Positions 1-9,223 of a DNA stretch of 57,100 nt are shown one piece after another. Within the stretch, counting starts at the first letter, position 1. Every line of letters starts with the position of its first letter. Made by a program: the position numbers and the translations under genes. Location of the stretch: NCBI GenBank assembly GCA_009885105.1, contig VFLI01000079.1:1-57100 (forward strand). Direction: 5' to 3'. Origin of the DNA: Spirochaetia bacterium. GTDB taxonomy: Bacteria; Spirochaetota; Leptospiria; Leptospirales; Leptonemataceae. The notes beneath the pieces are model-generated. The model was not told where the DNA came from. It worked only from the letters and a program-made list of their open reading frames with translations, and ran no database searches.

Positions 1-1726
1 CGTTGCCCGGCCAGTCGTAAACTTCCAGAAGGGACAGGGCGTCGGGCGTGATCCCTTTGATATTTTTTAAATTCTCGGCATTGTATTTCTCTATGAAGTG
101 ATTCACCAGGAGCAGAATGTCCTCTCTGCGGTCGCGAAGAGGAGGAATGGTCAGATTGATGACGTTCAGACGGTAGTACAGATCCGGACGGAATTTTTTC
201 TGCTCGATTTCTTTCTCCAGATTCGCGTTTGTGGCGGCGATCACTCGGATGTCCACCTGCCTGGTGCGTCCTCCGATCGGCTCGATTTCGCGCTCCTGCA
301 GAACGCGGAGAAGTTTGCTCTGCAGATTCAGGTCCAGTTCGCCGATTTCGTCTAGAAATATGGTGCCGCCGTCCGCGATTTCGAATTTTCCTTTTTTATC
401 CGCCACGGCGCCCGTAAATGATCCTTTTCTGTGGCCGAACAGCTCGCTCTCAAGAAGATTCTCCGGAATTGCCGCGCAGTTTATTTTTACAAACGGCTGA
501 TCGCGGCGCGGACTGTTGTAGTGAATCGCTGACGCGATGAGTTCTTTTCCTGTTCCGGATTCGCCTGACAGAAGCACGGATGCGCGCGATTCGGCGATGA
601 TGCGGATCTGTTCAAAAAGACGAAGCATCACCGGAGCCCTGCCGATCAAATTGCCGAGCCGGAATTTTGAGCTCAATTCTCGCTTCAGCTGGATATTTTC
701 ATACGCGATGACGCGCGTTTCGTCCTTAAAAAGACTCTGTATTGTTATGGCCTGCGAAATGATAGAACCGACAATTTCCAGAAATTCCATGAGCGGCTCC
801 GGATCGATGCTCTGGTGCAGCGTGAATGTTGAGAACACGCCGACAACTTCCGTGCCGGAAAATATCGGACAGCAGAAGAATCCCATGTCTTCATCTCCCA
901 GAAACACATTCATGCGGTTCAGAAATCCCGGCTCGCTTTTCACGCTGGGTATGAACACGGGCTTCTTGTTGAGATATACAGCGCCGGTGATGCCTTCGCC
1001 CGGAGAATAAATCACAGTGCCGATTTCTTCTTTGCCTGAACCCACGGCGGCGGCCATTTTCAGGGTGTCATCGTGGTTGTCGTAAAGCAGGAGGGTGCTG
1101 CGATGAAGACGGAATGCCTTTTCTGTTATTGTCATTATTTCGCGGAATACATCTTCCAGCTGAAGCGAACTTGAGGCGACACGCGAAATTTCCATCATCA
1201 CACGGTGGAAACGGTCCCGGATTTTCAGCAGGCGGTTGTCCTGCAAATTGACGAAAATCCGCGCGGCCAGATTTGCCATGATGCTAAGAAAATCGACATG
1301 CGGCTCGATGAAAGCGTTCTTTCGCTGCGAATCGACGGAGATGACGCCGATCACTTCATCGCGCACAAGCATCGGAACGGCCAGTTCGGAAATCAGGCCT
1401 TCCTTTACGGCGATGTAGTCTTTTTCGGAGGCTGCGTCGCCGACAACCCGGGCCTTGCCGTATTTGGCCACCCATCCTGTAACCCCCTGCCCGACTTCCA
1501 GAACCAGAGAATCGGCGCTGGAGCTGAGCCCCCGGGAAACCCTGATTTCGAGATTCTTTTTCTCTGCATCCAGCAGCATGATGCTTCCTGAATCGGCGGC
1601 CGTGGAATGAATGCAGGCAGCCAGTATCTGGTCGAGAACACCCTGAGGATTCTCACTTTGATTCATTATGCCTGTTATTTCAGTAATGAACGTCAGGGCT
1701 TCTTCGGTTGTAATTTCACGTTGCAT
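1..1726 (-). CDS. Sigma-54-dependent activator, GAF-GAF-AAA+ (3' end outside window)
   Basis: Enhancer-binding transcription activator for RNA polymerase carrying sigma-54. About 575 codons are visible, read from ATG at 1726 ([11 protein letters not shown]); a second ATG four bases upstream runs into TGA at once. Two GAF sensor domains can be read, at about residues 20-160 and 190-330, the first including GVTGWVAK and the second GEGITGAVY. The AAA+ domain follows from about 360, with Walker A GESGTGKE near 388, the sigma-54 contact loop GSFTGA near 434 and Walker [13 protein letters not shown]. The end of the AAA+ domain and the expected Fis-type DNA-binding helix lie beyond base 1. The NifA/FhlA-like layout suggests a small-molecule or redox sensor; the ligand cannot be told from sequence. 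Target promoters are not identified here. Confidence 0.95.
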   Translation of the reverse strand, partial: MQREITTEEALTFITEITGIMNQSENPQGVLDQILAACIHSTAADSGSIMLLDAEKKNLEIRVSRGLSSSADSLVLEVGQGVTGWVAKYGKARVVGDAASEKDYIAVKEGLISELAVPMLVRDEVIGVISVDSQRKNAFIEPHVDFLSIMANLAARIFVNLQDNRLLKIRDRFHRVMMEISRVASSSLQLEDVFREIMTITEKAFRLHRSTLLLYDNHDDTLKMAAAVGSGKEEIGTVIYSPGEGITGAVYLNKKPVFIPSVKSEPGFLNRMNVFLGDEDMGFFCCPIFSGTEVVGVFSTFTLHQSIDPEPLMEFLEIVGSIISQAITIQSLFKDETRVIAYENIQLKRELSSKFRLGNLIGRAPVMLRLFEQIRIIAESRASVLLSGESGTGKELIASAIHYNSPRRDQPFVKINCAAIPENLLESELFGHRKGSFTGAVADKKGKFEIADGGTIFLDEIGELDLNLQSKLLRVLQEREIEPIGGRTRQVDIRVIAATNANLEKEIEQKKFRPDLYYRLNVINLTIPPLRDRREDILLLVNHFIEKYNAENLKNIKGITPDALSLLEVYDWPGN

Positions 1727-1920
1727 GCATTTTGCCTATTTACCGGGCAGTTTTTCCAGGGCAGGCCTGGATGCCACCAAAAAACAGGCATAATAGTAAT
1801 TTTTCTTAAATTTGCTGAAGTTTTAAGCAAATTGAGATTTTACCACTGAGGCGCTGAGAACACAGAGGAAGACTTGAGGGTAAGAGGAAAGTATTGGCCC
1901 ATGGATAAACGGGGAATCGC

Positions 1921-1948
1921 TTGACCACACAGTCGGTACGATAACAAT
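1921..1948 (+). promoter_or_regulatory. Candidate promoter of mntA-hepT, leaderless geometry
   Basis: TTGACC (1921-1926), a 16-base spacer and AACAAT (1943-1948) are followed by only six bases before the ATG at 1955. There is no Shine-Dalgarno sequence. Transcription would begin at or very near the start codon. The -10 match is weak (4 of 6). Confidence 0.4.
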
Positions 1949-1954
1949 CCTTTT

Positions 1955-2347
1955 ATGCAATCCGCAGCGGAAATTGAGGATAGGCTGTCCCATGTCTGGA
2001 GCAATCACCCGGAAATCCAGTTTGCATATCTATTCGGCTCGGCGGCGGAAAGCTCTGTCGCACAACCGCATGATATTGATATTGCCGTTTACGCCGAAGC
2101 GCAGGGCGAAACTCGTGTTGACTGGATCACCGGACTTCACGGCGATCTTTGCGATGCCCTGCATACAAATGCTGTCGATCTGATTCATCTCAATGTCACA
2201 GACAATATTATGCTGCTGGACGAAATTGTCCGCAAAGGGCGGGTCATCCGCGGCGGCGATTCTGAAATCCGGAAATTTTTCGAAGCGGGCATCTGGCATA
2301 GAGCCATTGACTTTAAAGAAAAGCGCATGCGCTGCATGGGAGTTTAG
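1955..2347 (+). CDS. mntA: MntA-type nucleotidyltransferase antitoxin
   Basis: Minimal nucleotidyltransferase of 130 aa. The signature GS-X10-DxD is intact (G28, S29, D40, D42), after the hydrophobic strand FAYLF. In the known MntA/HepT systems this protein is an antitoxin that adds AMP to the tyrosine of the HEPN toxin's RX4HXY motif. It lies three bases before the hepT start, with that motif present in the partner, so the pair is a complete type VII-like module. It has no Shine-Dalgarno sequence and a promoter almost touching the ATG. A stand-alone nucleotidyltransferase is possible but unlikely given the neighbour. Confidence 0.85.
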   Translation: MQSAAEIEDRLSHVWSNHPEIQFAYLFGSAAESSVAQPHDIDIAVYAEAQGETRVDWITGLHGDLCDALHTNAVDLIHLNVTDNIMLLDEIVRKGRVIRGGDSEIRKFFEAGIWHRAIDFKEKRMRCMGV

Positions 2348-2350
2348 GAA

Positions 2351-2761
2351 TTGCCTGAAAAGATTCTTCAAAAAATCGGCCGGATCCGGGAGAACGCAGC
2401 GCTTCTAAAGACGATGCGCGATGACTGCCGCAGCCGCATGGTGTCGGACCCAATTTTTCGCGGCGCGATTCTTCACTATCTTTATCTGGTTGCTGATGGC
2501 GCGGTGACGCTGGCTGAAATGCTGATCGGTATTCGCGGTCTGCGAGCCCCCCAGACATATCGCGAAGCTATTATTCGCCTGGGTGAAGCGGGGATTCTGG
2601 ATATCCAGTTTGCCGGGGATTTTTCGCGAATCGCCGGTTTTCGCAATTTCATCGCGCATGACTACGATAAGGTCGACGAAGGCATCATCTGCGATTTATT
2701 GGACCGCCTGGACGACGTGGAGCGATTCTTACAGGCTGTGGAGATAGCAGCGCGGGGTTGA
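2351..2761 (+). CDS. hepT: HepT-type HEPN ribonuclease toxin
   Basis: HEPN-domain protein of 136 aa, all-helical in character. The catalytic RX4HXY motif is complete: R98, H103 and Y105 in RNFIAHDY. HepT toxins cleave RNA and are silenced by AMP addition to the motif tyrosine by MntA. The start is TTG at 2351, three bases after the mntA stop, which suggests translational coupling. The gene converges with the DUF4143 ATPase; only 26 bases separate the two stops. Everything needed for activity is visible, so the module is probably intact. Confidence 0.88.
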   Translation: MPEKILQKIGRIRENAALLKTMRDDCRSRMVSDPIFRGAILHYLYLVADGAVTLAEMLIGIRGLRAPQTYREAIIRLGEAGILDIQFAGDFSRIAGFRNFIAHDYDKVDEGIICDLLDRLDDVERFLQAVEIAARG

Positions 2762-2787
2762 GAGGTTGCGGTTGCTTCAGAAAATTA

Positions 2788-3930
2788 TCAGACAATTGCA
2801 CCGGACCACAATCGATCTACGAAATCCTTCAGAGGAAGAACGTCCACACCATTCAACGACCTGGGATGCTCTTCAAGAGTGACGATGATTTTTTTTCGAG
2901 TGGCGGCATCCTCCGAAAGAGCAAACAGATGACGGCAGTCAGAATCGTGCACCCTGCCAGCTTTGACTTCAATAGCTGTCTCTTGATCATTCAGTACGAA
3001 ATCTACTTCCTGACCGGTGCTCGTTCTCCAGAATCGAATTTCCATATCCGGCTGGCGGCAGGCGCGATAGGCAATCAGTTCCATTAAGACGAGCTGCTCG
3101 AAGGATTTGCCGAATTCCGGGGTGCCGGGAGAAGGGACACGATGCGATAGAAAATTTGTAACACCAGTATCAAAGAGATAGAATTTTTCCGTTTGAATCA
3201 TACGCCGTGTTCTTGACTTTTTCCAGGGAAGCAGGCGATAGCCAAGCATCGTATCTTCGAGAATAGAGAAATAATTGCGCACCGATTTTGCGGATACGCC
3301 GCAATCCCTTGCAATGTTCGTATGATTGAGCAGCTCGCTTGAGTTGATCGCGGCGATTCGTAAGAATTCCGAAAATCCCGGCACATTTCGGCTGAGTGCT
3401 TCATCAGCGATCTCTTCTTTCAAATAGTCAGCCGCGTACGCGCGCAATTCTTCTGCTGGATGATCGGAAAGATAATGCGAAGGGATCAGACCATTGTTGA
3501 TGACCCGATTCAAATCCCAGTTTCCTATTTCAAAAAGAGAAAGTGGATGCAGCTCTCTGTGCCAGGCGCGTCCGCCCAGGAGATTCGACCGACCTCTTTT
3601 TAGTTTTCGCGCGCTGGATCCTGTAAGCAAAAAAGAAATTCCCCGATTTTCAATCAACCAGTGAACCTCATCGAGCAAAGCGGGCAGTTTCTGAACTTCA
3701 TCGATGATAATCTTTTTGGGTGTTTCTGAAAATCTCTCCCGCAACAGTGAAGGACGGCTTGCATAATCAGCAAAAATATTTGTTTGCAGTAAATCTATAA
3801 ACTCAGCATTTTCTGGAGAAAATGTTTGATGCAAAAGGAAGGTTTTTCCAGTTTTTCGCGGTCCCCAGAGAAAGGCAGATTTTCCAGCCGGTAAACCTAA
3901 ATCCAGAGCTCGGCGGATATTTCGACCCAT
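2788..3930 (-). CDS. AAA ATPase with C-terminal DUF4143 domain
   Basis: 380 aa. Walker A is GPRKTGKT near residue 25-32 and Walker B is KKIIIDEVQ near 95; the sensor segment FLLTGSSARKLKR follows. The C-terminal half (from about 185) has the DUF4143 pattern with a nuclease-like core: LNDQETAIEVKAG resembles the E-x-K strand of the PD-(D/E)XK fold. Such ATPases are common in bacteria and archaea, often laterally transferred, and their cellular role is not established. Its first 128 bases overlap, out of frame, the 3' end of a mosaic reading frame at 3803-5140, which suggests that this gene arrived by insertion and truncated it. Confidence 0.85.
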   Translation of the reverse strand: MGRNIRRALDLGLPAGKSAFLWGPRKTGKTFLLHQTFSPENAEFIDLLQTNIFADYASRPSLLRERFSETPKKIIIDEVQKLPALLDEVHWLIENRGISFLLTGSSARKLKRGRSNLLGGRAWHRELHPLSLFEIGNWDLNRVINNGLIPSHYLSDHPAEELRAYAADYLKEEIADEALSRNVPGFSEFLRIAAINSSELLNHTNIARDCGVSAKSVRNYFSILEDTMLGYRLLPWKKSRTRRMIQTEKFYLFDTGVTNFLSHRVPSPGTPEFGKSFEQLVLMELIAYRACRQPDMEIRFWRTSTGQEVDFVLNDQETAIEVKAGRVHDSDCRHLFALSEDAATRKKIIVTLEEHPRSLNGVDVLPLKDFVDRLWSGAIV

Positions 3931-5140
3931 AAGGGCATAATATCCGGATAAACTGCCCCGTCAAGGCAATATTGTGTCCAGCGACATTCGCGCCGATTGA
4001 GTAGGCCAAGAGAGTATTGTTATTCATACCAGAATATAAAAACCGACTGTCGGGAGAGATTGTAACCGACATAGCGGTGGGTCCGCCCAGGTTCAAAGCC
4101 GTCTGTGCTGCCGCTTCTCCAAAATTCCCGCCTCTGCTGACTGCCCAGATACCAATATTACTGGATGCTGTGCAAGCACCGTACAGATAATCGCCATTTG
4201 GAGTAATCCGACCGCCTGTCGGGTTATTGCAACCACCACTACCAGTATTGGACCAAAAAACGGCTGCGCCCATTGTGGAATCTATTCTGTAGCTATTCAA
4301 TCCATTTGTTGAGTTCAGACCGGAATAAAAGAAACGACCGGATGGATCAAAAAATAATCCAAGTCCAATTGTAGCACCCAGATTGATAGACTGACCAATC
4401 TTGGCCGTCCACTTCCCATCTGAACCTATACCGTACATTGCAAAGGAATTAATCGTAGCCTCCGCATACTGAGTTGCAGTGAAGTTGGTTATTGCATAAG
4501 TCGTCACAAGCGCTGTCTCAAAACCGCCGGCGCGAAATCCAAAACGCAGACTCACGGAAGTCCCCGTGCTGCCCTGCGAATCCTGCCGGGCGGTTAGAAA
4601 AAACGCATCGCCTATGCCGTACAGCCAGACGAGTCCCGCCAACCCTGTGGCGAAGGTCGCTCTGTGATCCTGGTGGACGGCAACATCGTGCTGATTCTGC
4701 GACTGGAGAAACAATACTGCTGACAGGGTATTCATCTGCATCGTCGACATGAGAAGCGCCGGCATTCCAAGAGCTGTATACGCATCATTCGCCGATCTGG
4801 AATCGCCATATGAACGAAATCCAAAAAATAAAGTGAGAGGCGCAAGACCCATCAGAACCATGCCTTTTGTATGATCACCGCGATAGTACTGACCCCAGCC
4901 AGGCAGAACTGCCGACCTCCAGGTAACAGCCAGCTGGTAGCGGCCGGTCTTCGCCATTTCTGTTCCGATAATGTCTGTGACCGTTACTGCTTCGGCCGCC
5001 ACACCGGGGCCAGCCCGCAGATCAAATACCGCCAGTGTGGGTTTATCGCTGTCTGCCTGAACTTCGTTAACAGCAACAAAGAATATAATATAGAATAAAA
5101 ATATAATTTTAAATGTATTTACAATTGAAAGTTTCTCCAC
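3803..5140 (-). pseudogene. Mosaic pseudogene: CsgG-like start + DUF5683-like membrane domain + beta-propeller fragment
   Basis: One open frame holds pieces of at least two unrelated proteins. The start is a signal-like hydrophobic segment and a short stretch resembling the first strand of CsgG-type proteins (LAVFDLRAGPG). It jumps directly into a DUF5683-like membrane segment (RSAVLPGWGQYYRG), as if the intervening domain were deleted. After TTYAI it changes into a lactonase-like beta-propeller with repeats such as FDPSGRFFYSG, TPNGDYLYGA and SPDSRFLYSG. The last ~43 codons overlap the DUF4143 ATPase and match neither part. GTG at 5140 is the best start; TTG at 5185 extends the same frame. 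A functional fusion cannot be excluded, but repeated deletion/recombination is the simpler reading. Confidence 0.6.
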
Positions 5141-5386
5141 TTCTTCAATCCGGGAAAAAACTCCGATAGAAATACTGGCTGTCAATTAAAAAATAGCTTT
5201 CCATTTCATCACGGGAACCTGTGATTCTTATTTTATCCAAAAAAACTAGAATCTTTCTAAACTATATATATTTTACTATAGGGCACTCCTGAAAACAGGC
5301 TGGCAGCCCGCCTGCGAGATAAAAAGAAAAAATATGGTTAAATACTGGCGAAGGGCAGTCAAAGGCACATGAAATCATTTGATGAC

Positions 5387-5414
5387 TTGACATTTTTTCA
5401 AAAGATGCTTTTAT
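5387..5414 (+). promoter_or_regulatory. Candidate promoter of vapB (DUF2191 type), leaderless geometry
   Basis: A perfect TTGACA (5387-5392) is followed after 16 bases by TTTTAT (5409-5414), six bases before the ATG at 5421; TATGAC at 5412-5417 is an alternative -10. No Shine-Dalgarno sequence is present. Confidence 0.45.
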
Positions 5415-5420
5415 GACAGT

Positions 5421-5672
5421 ATGAGAACCACGGTGACCATTGATCCGGAGAATGAAACCCGCTTGAAGGCGATTATGCGGGCTAAAAAGATTGGGCTGAA
5501 GCAGGCTTTGAATGAAGCCCTGAGAAGGGGGCTCGGCGCATCTAAAAAATCCAGAAAATATAGAGTGAAAAATCAATCGCTTGGTTTGCGGCATGGAATT
5601 CAAATAACACTGGGTCTGGCCGATGAACTGGAAGACCGGGAACTATTGCGTAAAATGGAGCTAAAGAAATAA
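5421..5672 (+). CDS. vapB: VapB-family antitoxin (DUF2191 type)
   Basis: 83 aa. The N-terminus (MRTTVTIDPENETRLKAIM) reads as a ribbon-helix-helix DNA-binding domain and is typical of DUF2191 antitoxins; the basic/acidic C-terminal part would wrap the toxin. The next gene, a PIN-domain toxin, begins two bases after this stop codon. The antitoxin is expected to neutralise the VapC RNase and repress the operon. There is no ribosome binding site before the ATG. Confidence 0.85.
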   Translation: MRTTVTIDPENETRLKAIMRAKKIGLKQALNEALRRGLGASKKSRKYRVKNQSLGLRHGIQITLGLADELEDRELLRKMELKK

Positions 5673-5673
5673 A

Positions 5674-6102
5674 TTGCTGATCCCGGATGTGAATGTTTTG
5701 CTGTATGCTGTGGACAGGAAAGCTGAATACCATCAGCTGTCCAAAACCTGGCTCGAGAATGCGTTGAATGGACCGCACAGTGTTGGTTTTACCTGGAATG
5801 TTCTTCTGGCCTTTCTACGGCTCGGAACAAATTCGAGAATATTTTCCAGTCCAATGACAGTAAAGGAGGCTTTTTCGCACATGGAAGGCTGGTTTGAGAA
5901 TCCGGATGCAATAATTATCAATCCCGGTCCGGGCCACTTTCGAATTTTACAGAGTCTGATAATATCTACAGGTACGGCCGGCAATTTAACTTCTGATGCG
6001 CACCTTGCGGCGATATGCATTGAATACTCGGCAGAACTCTGCTCGTTTGACACTGACTTCGGGAGATTTCCCGGTCTTCATTGGAGTAAACCCGGAAGTT
6101 GA
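5674..6102 (+). CDS. vapC: VapC-type PIN-domain ribonuclease toxin
   Basis: 142 aa PIN-domain protein. Acidic residues expected for metal binding are present: D5 in LIPDVNVLLY, a central acidic region, D118 in LTSDAHLAA and a late pair in SFDTDFGRF. VapC toxins cleave tRNA or rRNA loops. TTG at 5674 is chosen because it directly follows the vapB stop and gives the usual hydrophobic PIN start. The gene converges with the caspase-like gene; the stops are 16 bases apart. Confidence 0.85.
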   Translation: MLIPDVNVLLYAVDRKAEYHQLSKTWLENALNGPHSVGFTWNVLLAFLRLGTNSRIFSSPMTVKEAFSHMEGWFENPDAIIINPGPGHFRILQSLIISTGTAGNLTSDAHLAAICIEYSAELCSFDTDFGRFPGLHWSKPGS

Positions 6103-6118
6103 ATTTTGCTTTCTCACC

Positions 6119-7084
6119 TCACTTGCCCGCTTTGAACAAAGCAAAGTCCTGAGAGATGTAATCATCCGCGCAGATCAGATGCTGATCGCTGTGGTTGTAC
6201 TGCGGCCCGCCATTTCTGCTGCTGGCCATATCGCTCTTGCCGACATCGTGGGCGTATCTTTCTTTTAAATACTTCACAAGTTCCTGGCCTGTCAGGATGC
6301 CGTTTGCGTCCGCATCGGCGAGAGAGGCGCAGGACGGACCGTAGCAGATTGAATCGGTGATGAAACGGGCCAGATAGCCGCCGCCGACAAAATTCGCCGG
6401 TATGTTGGACAGCTCAAGCTCACCCGAAGAAAAAAGCCCGAGACGGCCGGGACCGTCGATCAGATCTTTGCGAAACCCGCCGCTGTAACAGGCATCCAGA
6501 ACGATCAGTATACGTCCGCGATGGACTGACTGGAGAAGTTCCTTCACACGGTCATCCGTGATTTCCTGATCATAAAGGACAAGCGTTTCATCGATGTAAT
6601 CCGCGTCCGTTTCCTGAAAGGCCTGTCTCCACTGCTGACCGCCGTGGCCGGAAAAAAATATCACGAGCAGATCGTTTTCCCGCATCTGGCCGGCGAATCG
6701 CAGAATCGCCTGTTCGAAGTTCTGAGCGGTAGCCGCGGCATCAATCAGCAGCACAGAATCCGAGCTTTTGACATTGTGCGAACGCAGCATCGCCTGCTGA
6801 AAATTTCGCGCGTCTTCCACGCAGCCTTCCAGATCCATATCATTGCCGCGGTAGTTGGAAATGCCTGAAAAAACTCCAAACAGACGGCCGCCCTCAAGAC
6901 TTTCTGAAAGTGATTTGCGCGCCAGTATGCCGTCGGTATGAATAAGGGTCAGGGCCAGCGACAGAAGAGGCAGAATATAAGGAAACACCCGTTTCCGGCC
7001 CGGAGTCGGCTTTACGCCGCAAACGTAGGATTTTTTATGGCGCTGTGCCGAAAGCAATGAAATACGATACAAATTCATTCTCAT
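6119..7084 (-). CDS. Exported caspase-like (C14) peptidase
   Basis: 321 aa from ATG at 7084. The caspase p20-like fold is clear: catalytic His147 in FFSGHGG and Cys199 in DACYSGG. A hydrophobic stretch at about residues 33-50 followed by ILA suggests export, so the enzyme probably acts in the periplasm or outside. Near residue 258-270 an EF-hand-like loop occurs (DADANGILTGQEL), hinting at calcium dependence as in metacaspases. The first ATG overlaps the divergent hydrolase gene; a GTG at 6988 would start right at the hydrophobic segment, so the true start is uncertain. Orthocaspases of this kind cleave after basic residues in characterised cases; the substrate here is unknown. Confidence 0.85.
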   Translation of the reverse strand: MRMNLYRISLLSAQRHKKSYVCGVKPTPGRKRVFPYILPLLSLALTLIHTDGILARKSLSESLEGGRLFGVFSGISNYRGNDMDLEGCVEDARNFQQAMLRSHNVKSSDSVLLIDAAATAQNFEQAILRFAGQMRENDLLVIFFSGHGGQQWRQAFQETDADYIDETLVLYDQEITDDRVKELLQSVHRGRILIVLDACYSGGFRKDLIDGPGRLGLFSSGELELSNIPANFVGGGYLARFITDSICYGPSCASLADADANGILTGQELVKYLKERYAHDVGKSDMASSRNGGPQYNHSDQHLICADDYISQDFALFKAGK

Positions 7085-7989
7085 TTTCCGGAATAGAACT
7101 TACATACTATTCTTTCTATCCGACGCATAAACAATCAAAACCGGCATCAATTAGAAGCAAAAAAAAATCAAATACTGATAAAAAAACAGGCTCTCCGGCG
7201 CATCTGCCCGTGCTTTTTTTCCATGCCACCGGATATTCCGCACTGAGTTATATGCCCCTTTTTCGGCATCTGATCGAACAGGGTCTGGAAGTGCATGCAC
7301 TGGACTTCATCGGACACGGCGCCTCCCAGGTTGGGAAATTCCGGAGCTGGTACGATTTTCGGGATCAGGTCTTTGCGCTGGCTCGACATCTAAATCTGTC
7401 AAAAGTCTACGCGGCCGGACATTCTCTTGGCGGCGCTTCCACACTACTGGCCGCGGCCGAGACGCCGGAACTCTTTCAGAAAATCGCAGCTCTGGACCCT
7501 GTGGTGATGACGCCGTTGTTCTCATATATTTTACAGATTCTCCCGAATCCCATGGTCAGAATTGCCAAAAACAGGCGCTCTCATTTTAAGTCGCTGGAGC
7601 TTGTGCGAAGATCCTACCGTCTCAATCCGGCTTTTCTGGACTGGCACGAAGAATCTTTCCAGGGCTATCTGGATTCCGCATTTCGCAAGGTCGACAATGG
7701 ATACGAACTCTGCCTTCCGCCCGCCGTCGAGGCGAAAGTTTTCTCCTGCTTCAACACAGGTCACTGGCGCAAGTATGACAAATTAAAAATCCCGCTGCTT
7801 GTAATTTCGCGCGAAGACTCGCTGGAGACGCCGCCCGGATCCTGCCGGCGATTGATACGCAGTCACGCAGAGTCCAGTTACATCAGCCGAACGGGTACAC
7901 ATTTTTTTCCAATGGAGGATCCGGTCTGGACCGCGCAGTCGATAGTGGACTTCTTTCTGTCGTCGGGCAGCGACCGGGAGGGAATCTGA
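7057..7989 (+). CDS. Alpha/beta-hydrolase fold protein
   Basis: About 310 aa. The nucleophile elbow is GHSLGG, preceded by an HATGYS oxyanion-region motif; the acid is likely in SREDSLETPP and the base histidine in GTHFFPMEDP, so the catalytic triad is complete. This resembles esterase/lipase or lactonase-like hydrolases; the substrate is not predictable. ATG at 7057 is preferred because GTG at 7045 increases the overlap with the divergent caspase gene. No clear ribosome binding site is seen for either. The YdcF-type gene begins one base after its stop, so the two are co-transcribed. Confidence 0.85.
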   Translation: MKYDTNSFSFSGIELTYYSFYPTHKQSKPASIRSKKKSNTDKKTGSPAHLPVLFFHATGYSALSYMPLFRHLIEQGLEVHALDFIGHGASQVGKFRSWYDFRDQVFALARHLNLSKVYAAGHSLGGASTLLAAAETPELFQKIAALDPVVMTPLFSYILQILPNPMVRIAKNRRSHFKSLELVRRSYRLNPAFLDWHEESFQGYLDSAFRKVDNGYELCLPPAVEAKVFSCFNTGHWRKYDKLKIPLLVISREDSLETPPGSCRRLIRSHAESSYISRTGTHFFPMEDPVWTAQSIVDFFLSSGSDREGI

Positions 7990-7990
7990 T

Positions 7991-8752
7991 ATGTTTTTTT
8001 ATATATCTAAAATATTTACTATACTATTTTTTCCTTTTCCACTTTTTGTATTTCTGTCCATCATCGCCGCCTGGAAATTGAAAAAATCCGCCTACCGGTA
8101 TGTATTTATCGCAGCCACGGCCCTGATCTATCTTTTATCATCTAATTTTATTTCCGGCGCTCTGATGCGGCATCTGGAATCCGCCTATCCTGAAAAAATT
8201 CCCGCAGAAGTCGAAAATGCCGACGCCATTGTTGTGCTTTCCGGAATGATCAATCCGCTGACGGGAAAAAGAAATCCAGAATTCATGTCCGGCGTCGACA
8301 GAATCCTGGCCGGAGTAAAACTGTTTCGCGCAAGGAAGGCGCCTCTGATCGTCATATCCGGTGGATCCGGTCTCATTCTTCAGCGGGGCGAATCTGAGGC
8401 GCTGATTCTGAAACGATGGCTGATTGAACAGGGCATTCCGGAGAAGAATATCATCGCGGAAGAATCTTCGCGCAATACCGCAGAAAATGCTCAGTCCACG
8501 GCGAAGATCGCTCAGGACAGAGGATGGGGGAGGATCATCCTTGTCACTTCCGCGTTCCATATGCCGCGCAGCATGGGCTGTTTCACAAAAGTGGGATTGA
8601 ACGCCGTTCCTTACCCTGTTGATTACTACGTTCTCGATGAATTTCCAGGGCCTGAAGCTTTGTTTCCGACGGAGACTGGGCTGTCTTTGAGCACAACGGC
8701 GATCAAAGAGTATATCGGCATTGCTGCGTATCGCATGCGTGGGTACCTGTAA
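7991..8752 (+). CDS. YdcF/ElyC/SanA-family envelope protein (DUF218)
   Basis: 253 aa. Two N-terminal membrane segments (about residues 5-25 and 35-55) anchor a DUF218 domain that starts at ADAIVVLSG and continues through ISGGSG, EESSRNTAENA and TSAFHMPRS, all family hallmarks. E. coli members ElyC and SanA affect envelope integrity and lipid-carrier-dependent steps; the biochemical reaction of the family is unsettled. It follows the hydrolase gene by one base and is followed by a good terminator, so the two genes form a small operon. Confidence 0.88.
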   Translation: MFFYISKIFTILFFPFPLFVFLSIIAAWKLKKSAYRYVFIAATALIYLLSSNFISGALMRHLESAYPEKIPAEVENADAIVVLSGMINPLTGKRNPEFMSGVDRILAGVKLFRARKAPLIVISGGSGLILQRGESEALILKRWLIEQGIPEKNIIAEESSRNTAENAQSTAKIAQDRGWGRIILVTSAFHMPRSMGCFTKVGLNAVPYPVDYYVLDEFPGPEALFPTETGLSLSTTAIKEYIGIAAYRMRGYL

Positions 8753-8766
8753 GAAAGAATTTTCCC

Positions 8767-8796
8767 AGAATCGTCTCTGCGTGAGATTCTTTTCTT
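8767..8796 (+). terminator. Rho-independent terminator after the YdcF-type gene
   Basis: AGAATC (8767-8772) pairs with GATTCT (8785-8790), with two further inner pairs after a bulge. The stem runs straight into TTTTCTT. It sits 15 bases after the stop codon of the YdcF-type gene and before the convergent dehydrogenase remnant. Confidence 0.55.
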
Positions 8797-8799
8797 CAG

Positions 8800-9196
8800 C
8801 TATTGATTCATTCTGGCGAACATGGCCTCCAGATCCTGCCGCGAACCCTGGCTTGCCTTCTGGGCCGTGCCGTATGGTATTTCCAGCGCTCCGGTAAAAT
8901 GTTTTTCCATCAAGAATATTGAAACGATTCTGAATACCGGCGTTATTGATGAGCACATTCAATCCTGGGAATTCAGAAACAGCCCATATCGCAAGCTCGA
9001 CGCGCTGCGATTCAGAAGACACATCGCAGACGCGGGTTTTCAGGCCCGGATTTTTTTTTGCCGCATCGTCCAGAATTTCTTTTCTACGGCCGCAAACAAC
9101 GACATCATTTCCTGATTTCAGAAAGCGCACGGCCAGGCCCAGACCGATTCCAGAGGCGCCGCCTGTGATCAGAACGGTATTGCCGGTTTTTTTCAT
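8800..9196 (-). pseudogene. Short-chain dehydrogenase (DltE-like) with a large internal deletion
   Basis: The N-terminal half is a good short-chain dehydrogenase: TGGASGIG nucleotide-binding loop, CDVSSESQ and NNAG. It begins at ATG 9196 behind a strong Shine-Dalgarno (GGAGG). Near position 8905 the dehydrogenase frame is lost. In another minus-strand frame the typical DltE-type C-terminus follows: EIPYGTAQKASQGSRQDL, then AMFARMNQ and TAG at 8800-8802. About 110-120 residues, including the YxxxK catalytic region, are missing between the two parts. This is a deletion joined out of frame, not a simple point frameshift. The original frame stays open much further but is meaningless there. It lies directly behind gltD and was probably the third gene of that operon. 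Confidence 0.8.
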
Positions 9197-9223
9197 TCAG
9201 GCTCCTCCAAAAGACCGTTTCTT

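Noticed and set aside
1757..1775. Possible sigma-54 (-24/-12) promoter before the activator gene
   Set aside because: GG and GC are 11 bases apart instead of 10 and the -24 box is poor.
8138..9196. 352-codon minus-strand frame starting as a short-chain dehydrogenase
   Set aside because: Beyond about 8905 it has no family similarity and runs antisense through the YdcF-type gene; the real C-terminus lies in another frame ending at 8800.
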